From Tolumonas lignilytica (lineage in GTDB: Bacteria > Pseudomonadota > Gammaproteobacteria > Enterobacterales > Aeromonadaceae): DNA of 64,000 nucleotides. Below are positions 28,601-39,596 of this stretch, piece after piece. The notes below the pieces were generated by a model that was not told the DNA's origin, did not search any database, and saw only the letters and a list, made by a program, of their open reading frames with translations. Positions within the stretch are counted from its first letter, which is position 1. Each line of letters starts with the position of its first letter. The stretch lies in NCBI RefSeq assembly GCF_000527035.1, contig NZ_AZUK01000001.1:2910501-2974500 (forward strand). The letters run 5' to 3'. Both the position numbers and the translations under genes were made by a program.

Positions 28601-28820
28601 AGCGATTACCTCTTTAAACAATTAAGTCTTGGCCACAAAATATACAGTAAACTACTCTAGTTCATTATTTGTGTCATGTAATGCGCGCGCAAAGAAAGAT
28701 TCTCACGATGTTGACCGAATGTCCTCTGCAGAATCTTGTCGATTGTTCGAGTTGTTATTCCTGTCACATATGTAATTCCCATATAATTGTTACATCACTA
28801 TTTCGTGCCGGAATCCTCTG

Positions 28821-30785
28821 TTGAATATCGATTATTTTGCTGAAAAAGGCCTGCTTGCAAAGACAATTCCCGGCTTTGCACCGCGGGAAGCACAGGTTCA
28901 TATGGCCGATGCGGTCAGCAAAGCAATAAATACTGCCGGGCGTTTGCTGGTCGAAGCCGGAACCGGAACAGGAAAAACTTTTGCATATCTTGTTCCTGCA
29001 CTGGATAGCGGCAAGCGGGTCATCATCAGTACCGGCTCGAAAGCGCTGCAGGATCAGCTGTATGAGCGCGACCTGCCCACCTTGTTGCTGGCAATGCAAT
29101 ACACTAAACCGGTCGCGCAGTTGAAAGGCCGTGCCAATTACCTTTGTACTTACCGGCTTGCCTTGCTGGAACAAGAGATGCACTTTCTGGCTGCCGATGT
29201 CTTTGCGGATTTACCCAAAGTCCGGCAATTCAAGAACCGGACGATCAGTGGTGATGTCGCTGATATTCCCGGTTTACAGGAACAGGCGCCTATTTTGCCT
29301 TTCGTGACCAGCACGAATGATAATTGTCTGGGGCGTGAATGTCCGGATTATGAAAACTGTTTTCTGGTGAAGGCTCGCCGCAAGGCCCTGGATGCGCAAG
29401 TGGTGGTCATCAATCACCATCTGTTCTTTGCCGATATGTCTGTGAAAGACACCGGTTTCGGTGAGCTGCTGCCAGAAGCTGATGTCTATATTTTCGATGA
29501 GGCCCATCAATTGCCGGATATCGCCAGTCAGTATTTTGGTGAGTCACTGTCTAGCCGTCAGCTCAGTGATGTTGCTGACGAGTTGCGATTGGCATACCGG
29601 TTGGAAGCGAAAGACATGGCACAACTCGGAAAGGCCGCCGATCGGCTGGTGCAGGATTGTCAGGCTATGCGACTGGCTTTTGGCGTTGATCCTTCCCGAG
29701 GCAATTTACGGGATGTTTTGGCACAACCGCAAATGCAGCGTGAACTGCAACGCCTGAAAGAATCGATCAAATTCTGTTATGACGTTTGCAAACTGGCATT
29801 AGGACGAGGCGAGCAAATCAATAACTGCTTTGAGCGTCTGGCTGGTTTTATGACCACGATGGATCATGTCACGGCCATAACCGAAGTGGGGGCTGCCTAT
29901 TGGTATGAGACGACTAAACGGCATTTCACGTTAAATGTTACGCCACTGTCCATCGCTGAGCGGTTTGCACAGGAGGTGATGCGAGTTGGTTGCAGTTGGA
30001 TTTTCACCTCCGCGACCTTGACGGTCGGTGAAGAATTTAATTATTTTTCTGAGCGGATGGGCGTTACAGACGCCGATACCTGCCTGCTGGACAGCCCGTT
30101 CGATTATGAGCATCAATCACTGTTGTGTGTGCCGCGAAATCTGCCCGATACCTCGGTATATCAACGAGCCACTCAGCTGGCAGAACGCTTGCTGCCGGTC
30201 ATAGAAAATGTACCGGGAGGCTGTTTTTTCCTTTGTACCAGTTATCACAGTGTTAATCAGATAGCACAGGTATTACGCGATAAATTAGATCGAACAGTTC
30301 TGGTGCAGGGAGATGACAACAAACAGCGCATTCTGGCTGATTTTGTCGCTGACGGACATGCCGTGCTGGTGGCAACTTCTTCATTCTGGGAGGGGGTTGA
30401 TGTGCGAGGAGCGGCATTGTCTTGTGTCATCATCGATAAGCTGCCCTTTACCTCGCCCGACGAGCCGCTACTGAAAGCCCGTATGGAGGATTGCCGTATG
30501 CAGGGCGGCGATCCATTCCAGCAGTTGCAATTGCCGGAAGCGGTCATTGTATTAAAACAGGGGGTCGGTCGATTGATCCGTGATTATCAGGATCGTGGTA
30601 TTCTGATCCTCTGTGACCCTCGTTTGGTCAATAAACCTTATGGTGCCGCATTTCTGAAAAGCTTGCCGCCGATCCCGCGGTGTCGGGATTTGGCCCGTTT
30701 AGCAGAATTTTGGACCCCGCCGGTTTTAGAGCCGGAAGCCTTATTACAAGAAGAGACGATTACTGATGAAAATTCTGGCGATTGA
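28821..30785 (+). CDS. yoaA: YoaA-type DinG-family ATP-dependent helicase
   Basis: A 654-aa XPD/DinG-like superfamily 2 helicase (E. coli YoaA 636 aa). It has Walker A EAGTGTGKTFAYL near residue 46, the DEAH box FDEAHQLPD, and the C-terminal motif VGRLIRDYQDRG. Four cysteines for the iron-sulphur cluster are visible: one near NYLCTYR and three in CLGRECPDYENC. YoaA acts with the HolC subunit of DNA polymerase III in repair of stalled forks in E. coli. No ATG fits before the helicase core; the TTG at 28821 with a weak GGA 8 nt upstream is the best start. The gene overlaps tsaB by 20 bp. The order yoaA-tsaB-slp/yeaY matches E. coli. Confidence 0.93.
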   Translation: MNIDYFAEKGLLAKTIPGFAPREAQVHMADAVSKAINTAGRLLVEAGTGTGKTFAYLVPALDSGKRVIISTGSKALQDQLYERDLPTLLLAMQYTKPVAQLKGRANYLCTYRLALLEQEMHFLAADVFADLPKVRQFKNRTISGDVADIPGLQEQAPILPFVTSTNDNCLGRECPDYENCFLVKARRKALDAQVVVINHHLFFADMSVKDTGFGELLPEADVYIFDEAHQLPDIASQYFGESLSSRQLSDVADELRLAYRLEAKDMAQLGKAADRLVQDCQAMRLAFGVDPSRGNLRDVLAQPQMQRELQRLKESIKFCYDVCKLALGRGEQINNCFERLAGFMTTMDHVTAITEVGAAYWYETTKRHFTLNVTPLSIAERFAQEVMRVGCSWIFTSATLTVGEEFNYFSERMGVTDADTCLLDSPFDYEHQSLLCVPRNLPDTSVYQRATQLAERLLPVIENVPGGCFFLCTSYHSVNQIAQVLRDKLDRTVLVQGDDNKQRILADFVADGHAVLVATSSFWEGVDVRGAALSCVIIDKLPFTSPDEPLLKARMEDCRMQGGDPFQQLQLPEAVIVLKQGVGRLIRDYQDRGILILCDPRLVNKPYGAAFLKSLPPIPRCRDLARLAEFWTPPVLEPEALLQEETITDENSGD

Positions 30786-31473
30786 TACAGCCACAGAAGC
30801 TTGTTCTGCAGCCTTATTATGGAACGGTGCTGTATTAACCCGCGAACAAGTTGCCCCACAGGCTCATACCCGACTCATTTTGCCGATGGTCAATGAATTA
30901 TTGGTACAGGCTGGAGCCTCATTGAATGAACTGGATGCGATTGCCTTTGGCCGGGGGCCTGGCTCCTTCACCGGCGTGCGGATTGGTATTGGTGCCGCGC
31001 AAGGCTTGGCATATGGCGCAGATGTCCCCCTTATCGGTATTTCCACTTTACAGATGCTGGCGCAGGGAATGTACCGTCGTCTGCACACCGAAAATGTCGT
31101 TGCCGCCATTGATGCTCGGATGAATGAAATCTACCTTGGCGCTTTTATGATGCAAGACGGTCGGATGCAACCCCTGCTTGATGAAGCGGTGATTTTGCCG
31201 GAACAAGCACCGGAATGGCTGAATCCGGTGGCAACAAAAATAGCGGGTGGCTCTGCAGTGGGAACCGGGTTCACCAGCTATACTGAATTAGCAGCAAAAT
31301 TGGGATTGATCCCGACTGAAAATCAGGTCGAATTGAATCTGCCCTGGGCTCAGGACATGCTGCCACAAGCCGTTGCCGCCTTTGAAGCAGGTGAGTATTG
31401 TGATCCGTCTCTGGCTACACCTGTATATTTACGTGATAAGGTGACTTGGAAAAAATTGCCAGGTCGTGAATAA
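30766..31473 (+). CDS. tsaB: tRNA threonylcarbamoyladenosine biosynthesis protein TsaB
   Basis: A 235-aa ASKHA-fold protein (E. coli TsaB/YeaZ 231 aa) with the N-terminal ILAIDTATEACSAAL and the characteristic GRGPGSFTGVRIG. With TsaC, TsaD and TsaE it makes the t6A37 modification of ANN-decoding tRNAs. TsaB is the scaffold that dimerises with TsaD and lacks catalytic activity itself. The start ATG at 30766 lies 20 bp inside the end of yoaA, so the two are translationally coupled. It is normally essential in gammaproteobacteria. Confidence 0.95.
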   Translation: MKILAIDTATEACSAALLWNGAVLTREQVAPQAHTRLILPMVNELLVQAGASLNELDAIAFGRGPGSFTGVRIGIGAAQGLAYGADVPLIGISTLQMLAQGMYRRLHTENVVAAIDARMNEIYLGAFMMQDGRMQPLLDEAVILPEQAPEWLNPVATKIAGGSAVGTGFTSYTELAAKLGLIPTENQVELNLPWAQDMLPQAVAAFEAGEYCDPSLATPVYLRDKVTWKKLPGRE

Positions 31474-31505
31474 TTAGTAAACAGGAATAACAAAGTCCGT
31501 TTTCT

Positions 31506-31790
31506 ATGAATATTGCTGCTGCCAATCTTTCGATCACTGGATTAAACCGACCGGATAGCATTATCTATCCGGGGAAAGATCGTGCCAGCGAGGAAACGAC
31601 AGAGCAATCCGGCAAAACGACTTCCGATACAGTGTTGTTTGCCGATGGTGCCGAAGAGGCTGCCGAAAAACTCACCTATGATCAACCCAGCCCGAAACAA
31701 AGTCGGGCTATCTATGCTTACAAGGATATCGCCTTTCAGGATCGCCGTGCTCAGATTGAGCAGATGGTTCGTGTCGATATGTATGCCTGA
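31506..31790 (+). CDS. Small hypothetical protein (94 aa)
   Basis: I do not recognise this protein with confidence. It is 94 aa, hydrophilic, without signal peptide or membrane segment. The N-terminal part is low in structure-forming residues (many Ser, Thr, Glu, Asp). A more conserved-looking C-terminus contains QSRAIYAYKDIAFQDRRAQIEQMVRVDMYA. Similar short proteins with an ending like this occur, as I recall, next to tsaB/yeaY in other Vibrio-Aeromonas relatives. It sits 32 bp after tsaB and 25 bp before the slp gene in the same direction, so it is probably cotranscribed. No SD closer than GGAATAACAAAG is seen. Confidence 0.65.
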   Translation: MNIAAANLSITGLNRPDSIIYPGKDRASEETTEQSGKTTSDTVLFADGAEEAAEKLTYDQPSPKQSRAIYAYKDIAFQDRRAQIEQMVRVDMYA

Positions 31791-31815
31791 TTTTCTTTCT
31801 ATCTGAGACTGACAC

Positions 31816-32325
31816 ATGAAATGGATTGCATGCTTTGTGGTCATGTTTTTGACCGCTTGTGCCAATAATAATACCGGTTATTATGCAGACGATTCAGTCT
31901 TGATCCGCCAGCAATTTACGCAAATGGCGCAGCCCAATAACCCGCAAGGCTGGTTGGTCAAATGGAGTGGGGTGATCGCTGCAACCCGTAATCTGGCCTC
32001 AGGCACCGAAGTTGAAATCGTCTATCTGCCGCTCGGTTATAATGGGGTGCCGCAGCAATCAGAACAATCTCCCGGACGTTTCATCGCGGTATTTCCTCAG
32101 CTATTAGACCCTGTGTTGTATGCGAAAGGCCGTAGCATCACTGTTTCTGGTAAAACGGGTGAATCGCGAGAAGGCAAAATTGGGGATATGCCATACCGTT
32201 TTGCGGTGATCAATGCCACTGAACACAAACTTTGGCCAATCGTGAAAGAAGTCGAGGTTCGGTACGAATCCCCGCTATTTGATGACGGTTTTTATTTCCA
32301 GCATCGGGTGTTTGTTCCCCGCTAA
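31816..32325 (+). CDS. yeaY: Slp/YeaY family outer-membrane lipoprotein
   Basis: A 169-aa lipoprotein with a short signal peptide (MKWIACFVVMFLTAC; lipobox LTAC, Cys15) and a Slp domain. Family features are GWLVKWSGVIAATRN, VEIVYLPLGYNG, GRFIAVFPQLLDPVLYAKG and the closing EVEVRYES. E. coli has two Slp paralogues, the starvation-induced Slp and the sigma-E-linked YeaY. The position after yoaA and tsaB matches yeaY. The function is unknown beyond an outer-membrane location. The gene is the last of the yoaA-tsaB group; an imperfect hairpin follows. Confidence 0.85.
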   Translation: MKWIACFVVMFLTACANNNTGYYADDSVLIRQQFTQMAQPNNPQGWLVKWSGVIAATRNLASGTEVEIVYLPLGYNGVPQQSEQSPGRFIAVFPQLLDPVLYAKGRSITVSGKTGESREGKIGDMPYRFAVINATEHKLWPIVKEVEVRYESPLFDDGFYFQHRVFVPR

Positions 32326-32341
32326 ATCAATCATTCTTCGG

Positions 32342-32377
32342 TGGCAATAATCATCAATTGTTATCTGATTGTTGCCA
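32342..32377 (+). terminator. Possible weak terminator after yeaY
   Basis: TGGCAATAA (32342-32350) can pair with TTGTTGCCA (32369-32377) with one G-U pair and an 18-nt loop. The run after it is only moderately T-rich, and the right arm overlaps the thiC -35 box. The call is tentative. Confidence 0.4.
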
Positions 32378-32400
32378 TTCTTGATTCCTCGTTTCATACT
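32372..32400 (+). promoter_or_regulatory. thiC operon promoter
   Basis: TTGCCA (32372-32377), 17 bp, CATACT (32395-32400). The predicted transcription start, about 7 bp later, coincides with the first base of the TPP riboswitch. Confidence 0.65.
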
Positions 32401-32408
32401 AGCAGCCA

Positions 32409-32491
32409 CTTGTCGGAGTGCCCTTTGGGCTGAGACCGTTGATTCGGGATCCGTTGAACCTGATCAGGCTAAAACCTGCGAAGGGAACAAG
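32409..32491 (+). ncRNA. TPP riboswitch (THI box)
   Basis: The aptamer core is clear: CGGAGTGCC, GGGCTGAGA (about 32427-32435), the CCGTTGAACCTGATCAGG segment (32451-32468) and the closing GCGAAGGGAACAAG. CTTGT (32409-32413) pairs with ACAAG (32487-32491) as the P1 stem. It binds thiamine pyrophosphate and shuts off the downstream thiCEFSGH operon. The 110 nt between aptamer and thiC lack a strong T-tailed hairpin, so control of translation start is more likely than simple termination. Confidence 0.97.
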
Positions 32492-32590
32492 AGTTGCGCT
32501 CAGGAATAATTCCTCGTCAGATCTAAACGATCTTTTGCCGCAAAACTCCTCTCAACGCCACTTCCGGCAAGCCATCCGAAATCTATTTAA

Positions 32591-34449
<1,859 letters not shown>

Positions 34450-34450
<1 letters not shown>

Positions 34451-35106
34451 TGGAAGGCGTAGCCGCTTTTGCGAAGACCGATCACCGATTAGGGCTTTAT
34501 CCGGTGGTGGATTCGGTGGAGTGGATTGCCCGCTTGCTGGAGTGGGGCGTCACTACGCTGCAACTGCGGATCAAAGATCCGCAGGCTGCTGATCTGGAAC
34601 AGCAGATCATGCAGGCCATTGAACTGGGGCGCCGTTATCAGGCCCGCCTGTTTATCAATGATTACTGGCAACTGGCTATCAAGCATCGAGCCTATGGTGT
34701 GCATCTCGGGCAGGAAGATATTCAGACGGCTGATCTAGATGCATTACGTAGCGCTGGTCTGCGATTGGGTATTTCCACGCATGACTCCGTTGAACTGGCA
34801 GATGCATTGGCCTTACAGCCCTCTTACGTAGCCCTAGGGCACATCTTCCCGACACAAACTAAAGAGATGCCATCTCAGCCTCAAGGCTTGATTAATCTGG
34901 CAGCAGCGGTTGCACAGTCTGGTCCAATCCCGACGGTAGCAATTGGCGGTATTTCAGAAGAGCGCATCGCCGATGTACTGGCGACCGGTGTCGGTAGTGT
35001 GGCGCTGGTCAGCGCCATTACCAAGGCGGCAGATCCCGAGCAGGCAACCAAACGGCTGCTTCAGCATGTGGAAGGTGTTAGCAGCAGAGGCGCCTCCGAT
35101 GCCTGA
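34450..35106 (+). CDS. thiE: Thiamine-phosphate synthase
   Basis: ThiE joins hydroxymethylpyrimidine pyrophosphate and thiazole phosphate to thiamine phosphate. The 218-aa TIM-barrel protein shows [25 protein letters not shown] at its start region, then [32 protein letters not shown] and the phosphate-binding [10 protein letters not shown]. The ATG at 34450 overlaps the thiC stop (ATGA) and follows GAGGTAG; an in-frame GTG directly before it is less likely. The 3' end overlaps thiF by 8 bp. Confidence 0.95.
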
Positions 35107-35896
35107 ACTGCTGACCGATGAAGAGTTCCTGCGCTATGGACGACAGATCCTGCTGCCGGAAATCGGCGAAGCAGGGCAGGCCAGACTGAAAAAAAGCAAA
35201 GTATTGATCGTTGGGTTAGGCGGGCTGGGTTCACCGGCTTCGCTCTATCTGGCGGCTGCGGGTGTCGGGCAACTCTGGTTGGCCGATGGTGATAAGGTGG
35301 ATAGCAGCAACCTGCAACGACAAGTGCTCTACCGTACGGCGGATCGCCATCAGAGCAAGACCAAGGCAGCCGCGACCCATCTGAAGGCGTTGAATCCGGC
35401 AGTTCAGTGTCATGTTCTGCCGGCTGTGGATGAATCATTGCTCGCCAGTATTGTGCCGCAGGTCGATGCCGTATTGGACTGCTCGGATAACATGCTAACC
35501 CGCCAGCGTGTCAATGCAGCCTGTGTGGCGGCCTGTAAGCCCTTGATCACGGCAGCCGCTACCGGCTGGGATGGTCAATTGCTGCTCTGCGAGCCGGAAC
35601 AGCATTCTGTCTGTTATCACTGCCTGTTTCCGTCATCAACGGAACCGGGCCTGAATTGCAGTACCGCTGGCATCGTTGGCCCGATAGTCGGGATGTTGGG
35701 GGCGGCACAGGCGTTATTGACTCTGCAGCTACTCTGCAATTTACCTCGGCCAACCGGTGTGTTGCAGCGTTTTGATGGTCGAACACTACAATGGCAACGG
35801 TTACAAACCCAACCTGATCCTGCCTGTTCCGTCTGCCAATCACTCTCCTCAACATCATTTTCCGAATCGGAGTTCCCGACATGCAAATCCGCTTAA
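35099..35896 (+). CDS. thiF: ThiS adenylyltransferase ThiF
   Basis: A 265-aa E1-like enzyme that adenylates the C-terminal glycine of ThiS and helps load sulphur for thiazole formation. It contains the nucleotide-binding [20 protein letters not shown], the [11 protein letters not shown] segment, a zinc-binding CYHC...CSVC set, and the conserved [13 protein letters not shown] region. The start at 35099 lies inside the end of thiE and gives [21 protein letters not shown], the usual ThiF/MoeB N-terminus. An upstream in-frame ATG at 34943 would translate thiE sequence out of frame. The 3' end overlaps thiS by 16 bp. Confidence 0.95.
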   Translation: MPELLTDEEFLRYGRQILLPEIGEAGQARLKKSKVLIVGLGGLGSPASLYLAAAGVGQLWLADGDKVDSSNLQRQVLYRTADRHQSKTKAAATHLKALNPAVQCHVLPAVDESLLASIVPQVDAVLDCSDNMLTRQRVNAACVAACKPLITAAATGWDGQLLLCEPEQHSVCYHCLFPSSTEPGLNCSTAGIVGPIVGMLGAAQALLTLQLLCNLPRPTGVLQRFDGRTLQWQRLQTQPDPACSVCQSLSSTSFSESEFPTCKSA

Positions 35897-36081
35897 ATGG
35901 CGAGCTGGTACAGCTTGAGGCGTCCTGCAGTCTTGAAGCGTTACTGGCTGCACAAGATCAATTGAAGGCCGGTGTGGCAGTGGCGTTGAACCAACAGGTT
36001 ATCCCTTGCAGCCAGTGGGCCACTATTTTTCTTTCAGATCATGACGACGTGGATCTCTTCCGCGCCATTGCCGGAGGTTAA
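35881..36081 (+). CDS. thiS: Sulphur carrier protein ThiS
   Basis: A 66-aa ubiquitin-fold protein ending in the diagnostic Gly-Gly (AIAGG), which becomes thiocarboxylated by ThiF and donates sulphur to ThiG. It begins [13 protein letters not shown]. The start codon lies inside thiF, and thiG begins 2 bp after its stop, so all are translationally coupled. Confidence 0.96.
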   Translation: MQIRLNGELVQLEASCSLEALLAAQDQLKAGVAVALNQQVIPCSQWATIFLSDHDDVDLFRAIAGG

Positions 36082-36083
36082 TC

Positions 36084-36863
36084 ATGACTCAACCCCTTAA
36101 AATTGCCGATAAAATCTTTAATTCCCGTCTGCTGACCGGAACGGGTAAGTTTGCTTCTGCGCAGATCATGCAGCAGGCGCTGACCGCCAGCGCAACTGAG
36201 ATTGTCACCATGGCGCTGAAGCGAGTTCGCCTCGATGAGCCGGATGTCCAGATCCTGGAACCACTGCGGGAAATGGGCGTTCAATTACTTCCAAATACCT
36301 CTGGGGCTCGCAATGCCAAAGAGGCAATTTTTGCAGCACAACTGGCTCGCGAAGCGCTGGGAACGAATTGGCTGAAACTCGAAATTCATCCCGATCCGCG
36401 TTATCTGATGCCTGATCCGATAGAAACGTTTAAAGCGGCCGAAGAGTTGTGCAAGCAAGGATTCGTCGTGTTGCCGTATTGCGGTGCCGACCCATTACTC
36501 TGTAAACGACTGGAGGAAGTGGGATGTGCGGCGGTAATGCCTCTGGGCGCTGCGATTGGTTCCAACCAAGGGCTATCCACCAAAGCAATGTTGGAAATCA
36601 TCATCGATCAGGCCAATGTACCGGTCATTGTCGATGCCGGTATCGGCGCACCATCCCATGCTGCCGCAGCGCTGGAAATGGGGGCCGATGCAGTACTGGT
36701 GAATACTGCGATTGCAGTGGCCGGTGATCCAGTCGCGATGGCTCAGGCATTTAAAATGGCGGTAACCGCCGGACGCATGGCGTACGAAAGCGGCTTGGGT
36801 GCCGTCAATCAGCAGGCGATTGCCTCCAGTCCTCTTGCCGCTTTTCTGGAGACACTGGCATGA
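36084..36863 (+). CDS. thiG: Thiazole synthase ThiG
   Basis: ThiG forms the thiazole phosphate ring from 1-deoxy-xylulose-5-phosphate, dehydroglycine and ThiS-thiocarboxylate. The 259-aa TIM-barrel enzyme has [23 protein letters not shown] (with the Schiff-base lysine), [29 protein letters not shown] and [28 protein letters not shown] split across conserved loops. RBS GGAGG overlaps the thiS stop. The 3' end overlaps thiH by 4 bp (ATGA). Confidence 0.97.
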   Translation: MTQPLKIADKIFNSRLLTGTGKFASAQIMQQALTASATEIVTMALKRVRLDEPDVQILEPLREMGVQLLPNTSGARNAKEAIFAAQLAREALGTNWLKLEIHPDPRYLMPDPIETFKAAEELCKQGFVVLPYCGADPLLCKRLEEVGCAAVMPLGAAIGSNQGLSTKAMLEIIIDQANVPVIVDAGIGAPSHAAAALEMGADAVLVNTAIAVAGDPVAMAQAFKMAVTAGRMAYESGLGAVNQQAIASSPLAAFLETLA

Positions 36864-37996
36864 GTTTTTACGACGAATGGGAAAAACTCGACTGGGAAAC
36901 GCAACAACAGTGGATTTTGCAGCAATCTGATGCAGATGTAGAACGGGCACTGGCGCGTTGTTCTCGCCCAGGTAAACGTGAGTTGGCCGACTTTGTGGCG
37001 CTCATTTCACCGGCGGCTGAAAAATATCTGCTGCCAATGACCGAGCTATCGCAGAAACTGACCCGTCAGCGGTTCGGTAATACCATCAACATGTATCTAC
37101 CACTTTATCTGGCCAATCTGTGCGCCAATGATTGCACATATTGTGGCTTCTCCATGAGCAACAAGATCAAACGTAAAGTGCTGTCGTTGGAAGAAATTGA
37201 CCAAGAGTGTCAGGTTATTCGCCAGATGGGCTTTAAATCGTTGTTGTTGGTGACAGGAGAGCATGAACGTAAATCCGGCATGGATTATTTTCGGGAAGTG
37301 TTTCCGGTCATCAAACCTTATGTTTCTTATCTGATGATGGAAGTGCAGCCGCTTTCTACAGAGGAGTATCGTGAACTGGTCAGCATCGGGTTGGATGGGG
37401 TCATGGTGTATCAGGAAACCTACCACGAGCCGACCTATGATGAGCATCATTTACGTGGGAAGAAAAAAGACTTCCGCTGGCGGCTGGAAACCCCGGATCG
37501 CTTGGGGGAGGCGGGGGTGGACAAAATCGGTCTGGGCGCTTTGCTGGGATTAGGCGATTGGCGTACTGACAGTTTGATGGTCGCGCGGCATTTACAATAT
37601 CTGCGCAAGACGTACTGGCAGAGTCGTTATTCGATCTCGTTTCCACGTTTGCGGCCTTGTACGGGCGGTTTTCAGCCTGAATATCCGATGAGTGATCGCC
37701 AGTTACTGCAACTTATCAGTGCCTATCGTCTGTTTGACCCCGAGGTCGAACTTTCTCTTTCCACCAGAGAACGGCCTGAGTTCCGGGATTTCCTGATGAA
37801 AACGGGTATTACCACCATGAGTGCCGGATCTAAGACCCAGCCGGGTGGTTATGTTGACGGCAAGCCGGAACTGGAACAATTTGCTGTCAGTGATGAACGA
37901 AGTGCTGAACAGGTGGCTTCAGTGATTCAACACCAAGGCATGGAGGTTATCTGGCAGGAGTCCAGTCCTCAACGTTGGACTAATTTGCAGAATTAG
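36860..37996 (+). CDS. thiH: 2-iminoacetate synthase ThiH
   Basis: ThiH is the radical-SAM tyrosine lyase that supplies dehydroglycine to ThiG. The 378-aa protein has the cluster motif [10 protein letters not shown] (CxxxCxxC) near residue 85, followed by LLVTGEHE and the [11 protein letters not shown] loop. Presence of ThiH rather than the oxidase ThiO indicates the enterobacterial, oxygen-independent route. It is the last gene of the thi operon; thiD, thiM, thiK and thiL are not in this window. A large imperfect hairpin follows the stop codon. Confidence 0.97.
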   Translation: MSFYDEWEKLDWETQQQWILQQSDADVERALARCSRPGKRELADFVALISPAAEKYLLPMTELSQKLTRQRFGNTINMYLPLYLANLCANDCTYCGFSMSNKIKRKVLSLEEIDQECQVIRQMGFKSLLLVTGEHERKSGMDYFREVFPVIKPYVSYLMMEVQPLSTEEYRELVSIGLDGVMVYQETYHEPTYDEHHLRGKKKDFRWRLETPDRLGEAGVDKIGLGALLGLGDWRTDSLMVARHLQYLRKTYWQSRYSISFPRLRPCTGGFQPEYPMSDRQLLQLISAYRLFDPEVELSLSTRERPEFRDFLMKTGITTMSAGSKTQPGGYVDGKPELEQFAVSDERSAEQVASVIQHQGMEVIWQESSPQRWTNLQN

Positions 37997-38003
37997 TCGT
38001 TCC

Positions 38004-38058
38004 AATTGACTGCAATATGCGAAAAATAGTGAAAAATCATTTGCATTTTGCAGTCCAT
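38004..38058. repeat. Imperfect long inverted repeat after the thi operon
   Basis: Arms 38004-38020 and 38042-38058 pair at about 15 of 17 positions, with GACTGCAATATGC against GCATTTTGCAGTC at the core. The 21-nt loop holds two copies of GAAAAAT. It starts 8 bp after the thiH stop and has no T-run, so it may be an mRNA 3' hairpin. A further small inverted repeat, TATATCA-TGG-TGATATA, lies at 38107-38123. Confidence 0.5.
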
Positions 38059-38226
38059 TGCACCGTAAAAAAGCAAAACTGATTTCGATTTATAAAAATT
38101 CCATTATATATCATGGTGATATAATTATTTTATGATTCTGTGTAAAGTTGGCATCAAATCTGTATCTCTCTAAGAGCCAGAACCTATTCGCCAGCTGTGA
38201 TCGGCTTAGACTATTTTGGAGTTAAA

Positions 38227-38604
38227 ATGCCAGTCATTACATACACTATGAATCAGACGCTGGTGCTCACAATCGACGGCGAATTAAATAATGATATGGT
38301 TGAAGAAATCAGACCAATCATTGACTCCCTGATCCAAAAACACACCGACGTTTTAGTGGACATGAGTTCAGTGTGTTTTATTGATTCTGCCGGTATCGGA
38401 TCGCTTATTTATCTCTATAAACAACTCCAGTCTAACGGCCGTCGTATGCGCGTGATATGTAAACAGGGGCAACCTCGCGACCTGCTTTCGATATTGCATA
38501 TCGATCGCACTATTACATGCTATCAAAACGTGCGTGATTTCTTGGCTGATGTATCTGCCGAACAAGCAGCGATGGATACGCGCTATTCATCAATGGCAAT
38601 GTAG
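38227..38604 (+). CDS. STAS-domain protein (anti-sigma-factor-antagonist type)
   Basis: A 125-aa protein consisting of one STAS domain, with the phospho-acceptor region DMSSVCFIDSAGIGSLIYLYK as in SpoIIAA/RsbV. In that family an unphosphorylated serine binds a switch kinase or anti-sigma factor. The ATG at 38227 follows GGAG by 5-6 nt; an in-frame ATG at 38197 has no such signal. No kinase, phosphatase or sigma gene is adjacent, so the partner lies elsewhere. The 38.0-38.2 kb region upstream is AT-rich and contains its promoter, which I could not pin down. Single STAS proteins in gammaproteobacteria often belong to biofilm or type VI/stress switches; this is inference. Confidence 0.8.
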   Translation: MPVITYTMNQTLVLTIDGELNNDMVEEIRPIIDSLIQKHTDVLVDMSSVCFIDSAGIGSLIYLYKQLQSNGRRMRVICKQGQPRDLLSILHIDRTITCYQNVRDFLADVSAEQAAMDTRYSSMAM

Positions 38605-38674
38605 CGGTTGCTGACTCGCCACTTCTTATTGATTTCGATAAACTAAGACAATAGAAATCTGCAATCCCGTATTT

Positions 38675-39412
38675 ATGTTGCTGACTGCATGTCGTAATTT
38701 TCTGAGCTTTGAAAATCTGTCGTGGAAAATGTGGCTGAAAAAGCTACTGATCCTTTGTGTTGCCTGGTTTTTCCTCTGGCACCTGAGTATTGCGTTACGC
38801 ATAGTCAGTTATAACTGGTTCGATCCATCATCCACCGCCTTCATGGATGAACAGATGGCGATATTGCAACTGGAAAACCCCGCGATAAAAAAACGTCAAA
38901 CATGGGTGCCTTATCCATCCATATCAAATTCATTAAAACGAGCATTGATTGCGGCTGAAGATGCCAAATTTCTGGATCACGATGGTTTTGACTGGGATGG
39001 CATTGAAAACGCGTGGGAAAAAAATCTGGCTAAAGGAAAAATCGTAGCGGGCGGTTCGACCATCAGTCAGCAATTAGCTAAAAATTTGTTTTTAAGTGCA
39101 AACAAAACACCATGGCGCAAATTGGATGAAGCCGTAATCACCGTCATGTTGGAGACCATTCTGGATAAACAGCGGATCTATGAATTATATTTGAACGTGA
39201 TTGAATGGGGTTCCGGTATCTATGGGGCAGAAGCTGCTGCTCAATATTACTTTGGTATTCCGGCAAAGAAACTGACGGCCTCACAGTCAGCATATCTAGC
39301 TGCGATGGTCACTAATCCTCGATTTTACCAGACCCACAGGCGGTCCGCCCATTTGTTGCATAAAGCCGGGGTTATTCTCAAAAGAATGCATCAATCCGAC
39401 ATTCCCGATTGA
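38675..39412 (+). CDS. mtgA: Monofunctional peptidoglycan glycosyltransferase MtgA
   Basis: MtgA polymerises lipid II into glycan strands in the periplasm. The protein of up to 245 aa has one N-terminal membrane anchor (KKLLILCVAWFFLWHLSIAL) and a GT51 domain with the catalytic-Glu region IAAEDAKFLDHDGFDW. It also shows GGSTISQQLAKNLFLS, the IYELYLNVIEWGSGIYGAEAA block and LAAMVTNPRFY. There is no transpeptidase domain. The start is uncertain: the ATG at 38675 has no ribosome-binding site, and the ATG at 38729 (MWLKKLL, directly before the anchor) is the alternative. Confidence 0.9.
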   Translation: MLLTACRNFLSFENLSWKMWLKKLLILCVAWFFLWHLSIALRIVSYNWFDPSSTAFMDEQMAILQLENPAIKKRQTWVPYPSISNSLKRALIAAEDAKFLDHDGFDWDGIENAWEKNLAKGKIVAGGSTISQQLAKNLFLSANKTPWRKLDEAVITVMLETILDKQRIYELYLNVIEWGSGIYGAEAAAQYYFGIPAKKLTASQSAYLAAMVTNPRFYQTHRRSAHLLHKAGVILKRMHQSDIPD

Positions 39413-39459
39413 TTTAATTTGAGCTAGTTAGAAAAAACGTCAGCTTATGCAGACCTCCC

Positions 39460-39488
39460 TCGACTCGTCGAATCTCCATCGCTATAAT
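39460..39488 (+). promoter_or_regulatory. tig promoter
   Basis: TCGACT (39460-39465), 17 bp, TATAAT (39483-39488), about 110 bp upstream of tig. The -10 box is perfect; the -35 is a fair match. Confidence 0.6.
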
Positions 39489-39596
39489 GGCGCGTCATTT
39501 TATAACTGTCGCATTTTGCGCATCTTATTTAGTGGTGGTTAACCGATCACCAACAATAGCAACAGCACTCCGTGCTGAGTTTTACGAGGTAATGCA

